The notes beneath the pieces were generated by a model. It saw only the letters and a program-made list of their open reading frames with translations. It did no database searches and was not told where the DNA came from. This document shows, one piece after another, positions 22,236 through 22,345 of a DNA stretch of 22,345 nt (positions are counted from its first letter, which is position 1; the number at the start of each line of letters is the position of its first letter). The stretch spans positions 18,745-41,089 of the forward strand of contig DBZX01000012.1 of assembly GCA_002311335.1 (NCBI GenBank), in the 5' to 3' direction. This stretch comes from a bacterium UBP10_UBA1149. GTDB taxonomy: Bacteria > Desulfobacterota > Binatia > UBA1149. A program made the translations under genes and the position numbers.

Positions 22236-22345
22236 GTGTCGAGAGGGCTGAAAAAGGCCCTTGTGCCAGCCGCCATCGTCCTGCTGGTCTTGGCCCTGTT
22301 ACTGTTCTGCGTGCTGGGTACGGCGATTGACCGCAGCATGAACAA
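22236..22345 (+). CDS. N-terminus of a membrane-anchored or exported protein (truncated)
   Basis: The first 36 codons are present and the gene runs off the right edge. From the GTG at 22236 the product reads MSRGLKKALVPAAIVL and continues with a Leu/Val/Ala-rich stretch of about 20 residues, then GTAIDRSMN. This is a signal anchor or signal peptide. The start lies four bases after the stop of the di-iron gene and has no Shine-Dalgarno of its own, so translational coupling is likely. The family cannot be identified from this fragment. Confidence 0.55.
   Translation, partial: MSRGLKKALVPAAIVLLVLALLLFCVLGTAIDRSMN

Overview
The window is a GC-rich (about 65% by eye), gene-dense bacterial chromosome segment. 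It has 17 complete protein genes and two genes cut by the window edges. I see no rRNA, tRNA, insertion sequence, phage gene or CRISPR array. Several traits point to an uncultured lineage once grouped with the Deltaproteobacteria, with Candidatus Binatota/Binatia the best guess and Myxococcota-like bacteria the alternative. These traits are secreted Cys-rich proteins with dockerin-like tails ending in a VGLxVTLNCP motif, a 'CGNG...E.CDDG' disulfide module, a DUF1329 protein, a lipase-maturation-factor-like membrane protein and many GTG starts. The taxonomic call is inference from remembered family distributions.

Layout. (1) 1-2485, minus strand: a secreted Cys-rich protein (980-2485), an SDR dehydrogenase (149-895) and the start of a membrane or exported protein (1-98). 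(2) 2732-5036, plus: two overlapping Mrp/NBP35 Fe-S carrier ATPases, DUF59-Mrp and Mrp-DUF971, which together hold the parts of the HCF101 architecture. (3) 5075-5947, minus: a crotonase-family enzyme. (4) 6120-7659, plus: a small secreted protein followed one base later by a secreted leishmanolysin-like metalloprotease with a dockerin-like tail. (5) 7680-9367, minus: a single-domain Rieske protein translationally coupled to an MFS transporter. (6) 9489-15036, plus: DUF1329 protein, a DUF393-lipase maturation factor fusion, a nitroreductase and an AmpG-like permease. (7) 15040-16319, minus: an exported HMA-like protein and an epoxide-hydrolase-like alpha/beta hydrolase. (8) 16476-19439, plus: an overlapping aguA-aguB-GNAT operon for agmatine to putrescine. 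(9) 19444-21069, minus: an exported esterase with an unassigned C-terminal domain. (10) 21269-22345, plus: a ferritin-like di-iron protein followed by a truncated membrane-anchored gene.

The genes fall into three themes: Fe-S and redox chemistry (Mrp pair, Rieske, nitroreductase, di-iron protein), lipid or xenobiotic turnover (SDR, crotonase, hydrolases, DUF1329, LMF), and secreted Cys-rich or dockerin-tailed proteins. The best leads are the shared C-terminal tail of two secreted proteins, the internally duplicated six-Cys module, the split HCF101-like Mrp pair, the DCC-LMF fusion, a 14-bp tandem repeat next to the aguA promoter region, and a hairpin that buries the DUF1329 ribosome binding site. 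I found no single clearly new multi-gene system.
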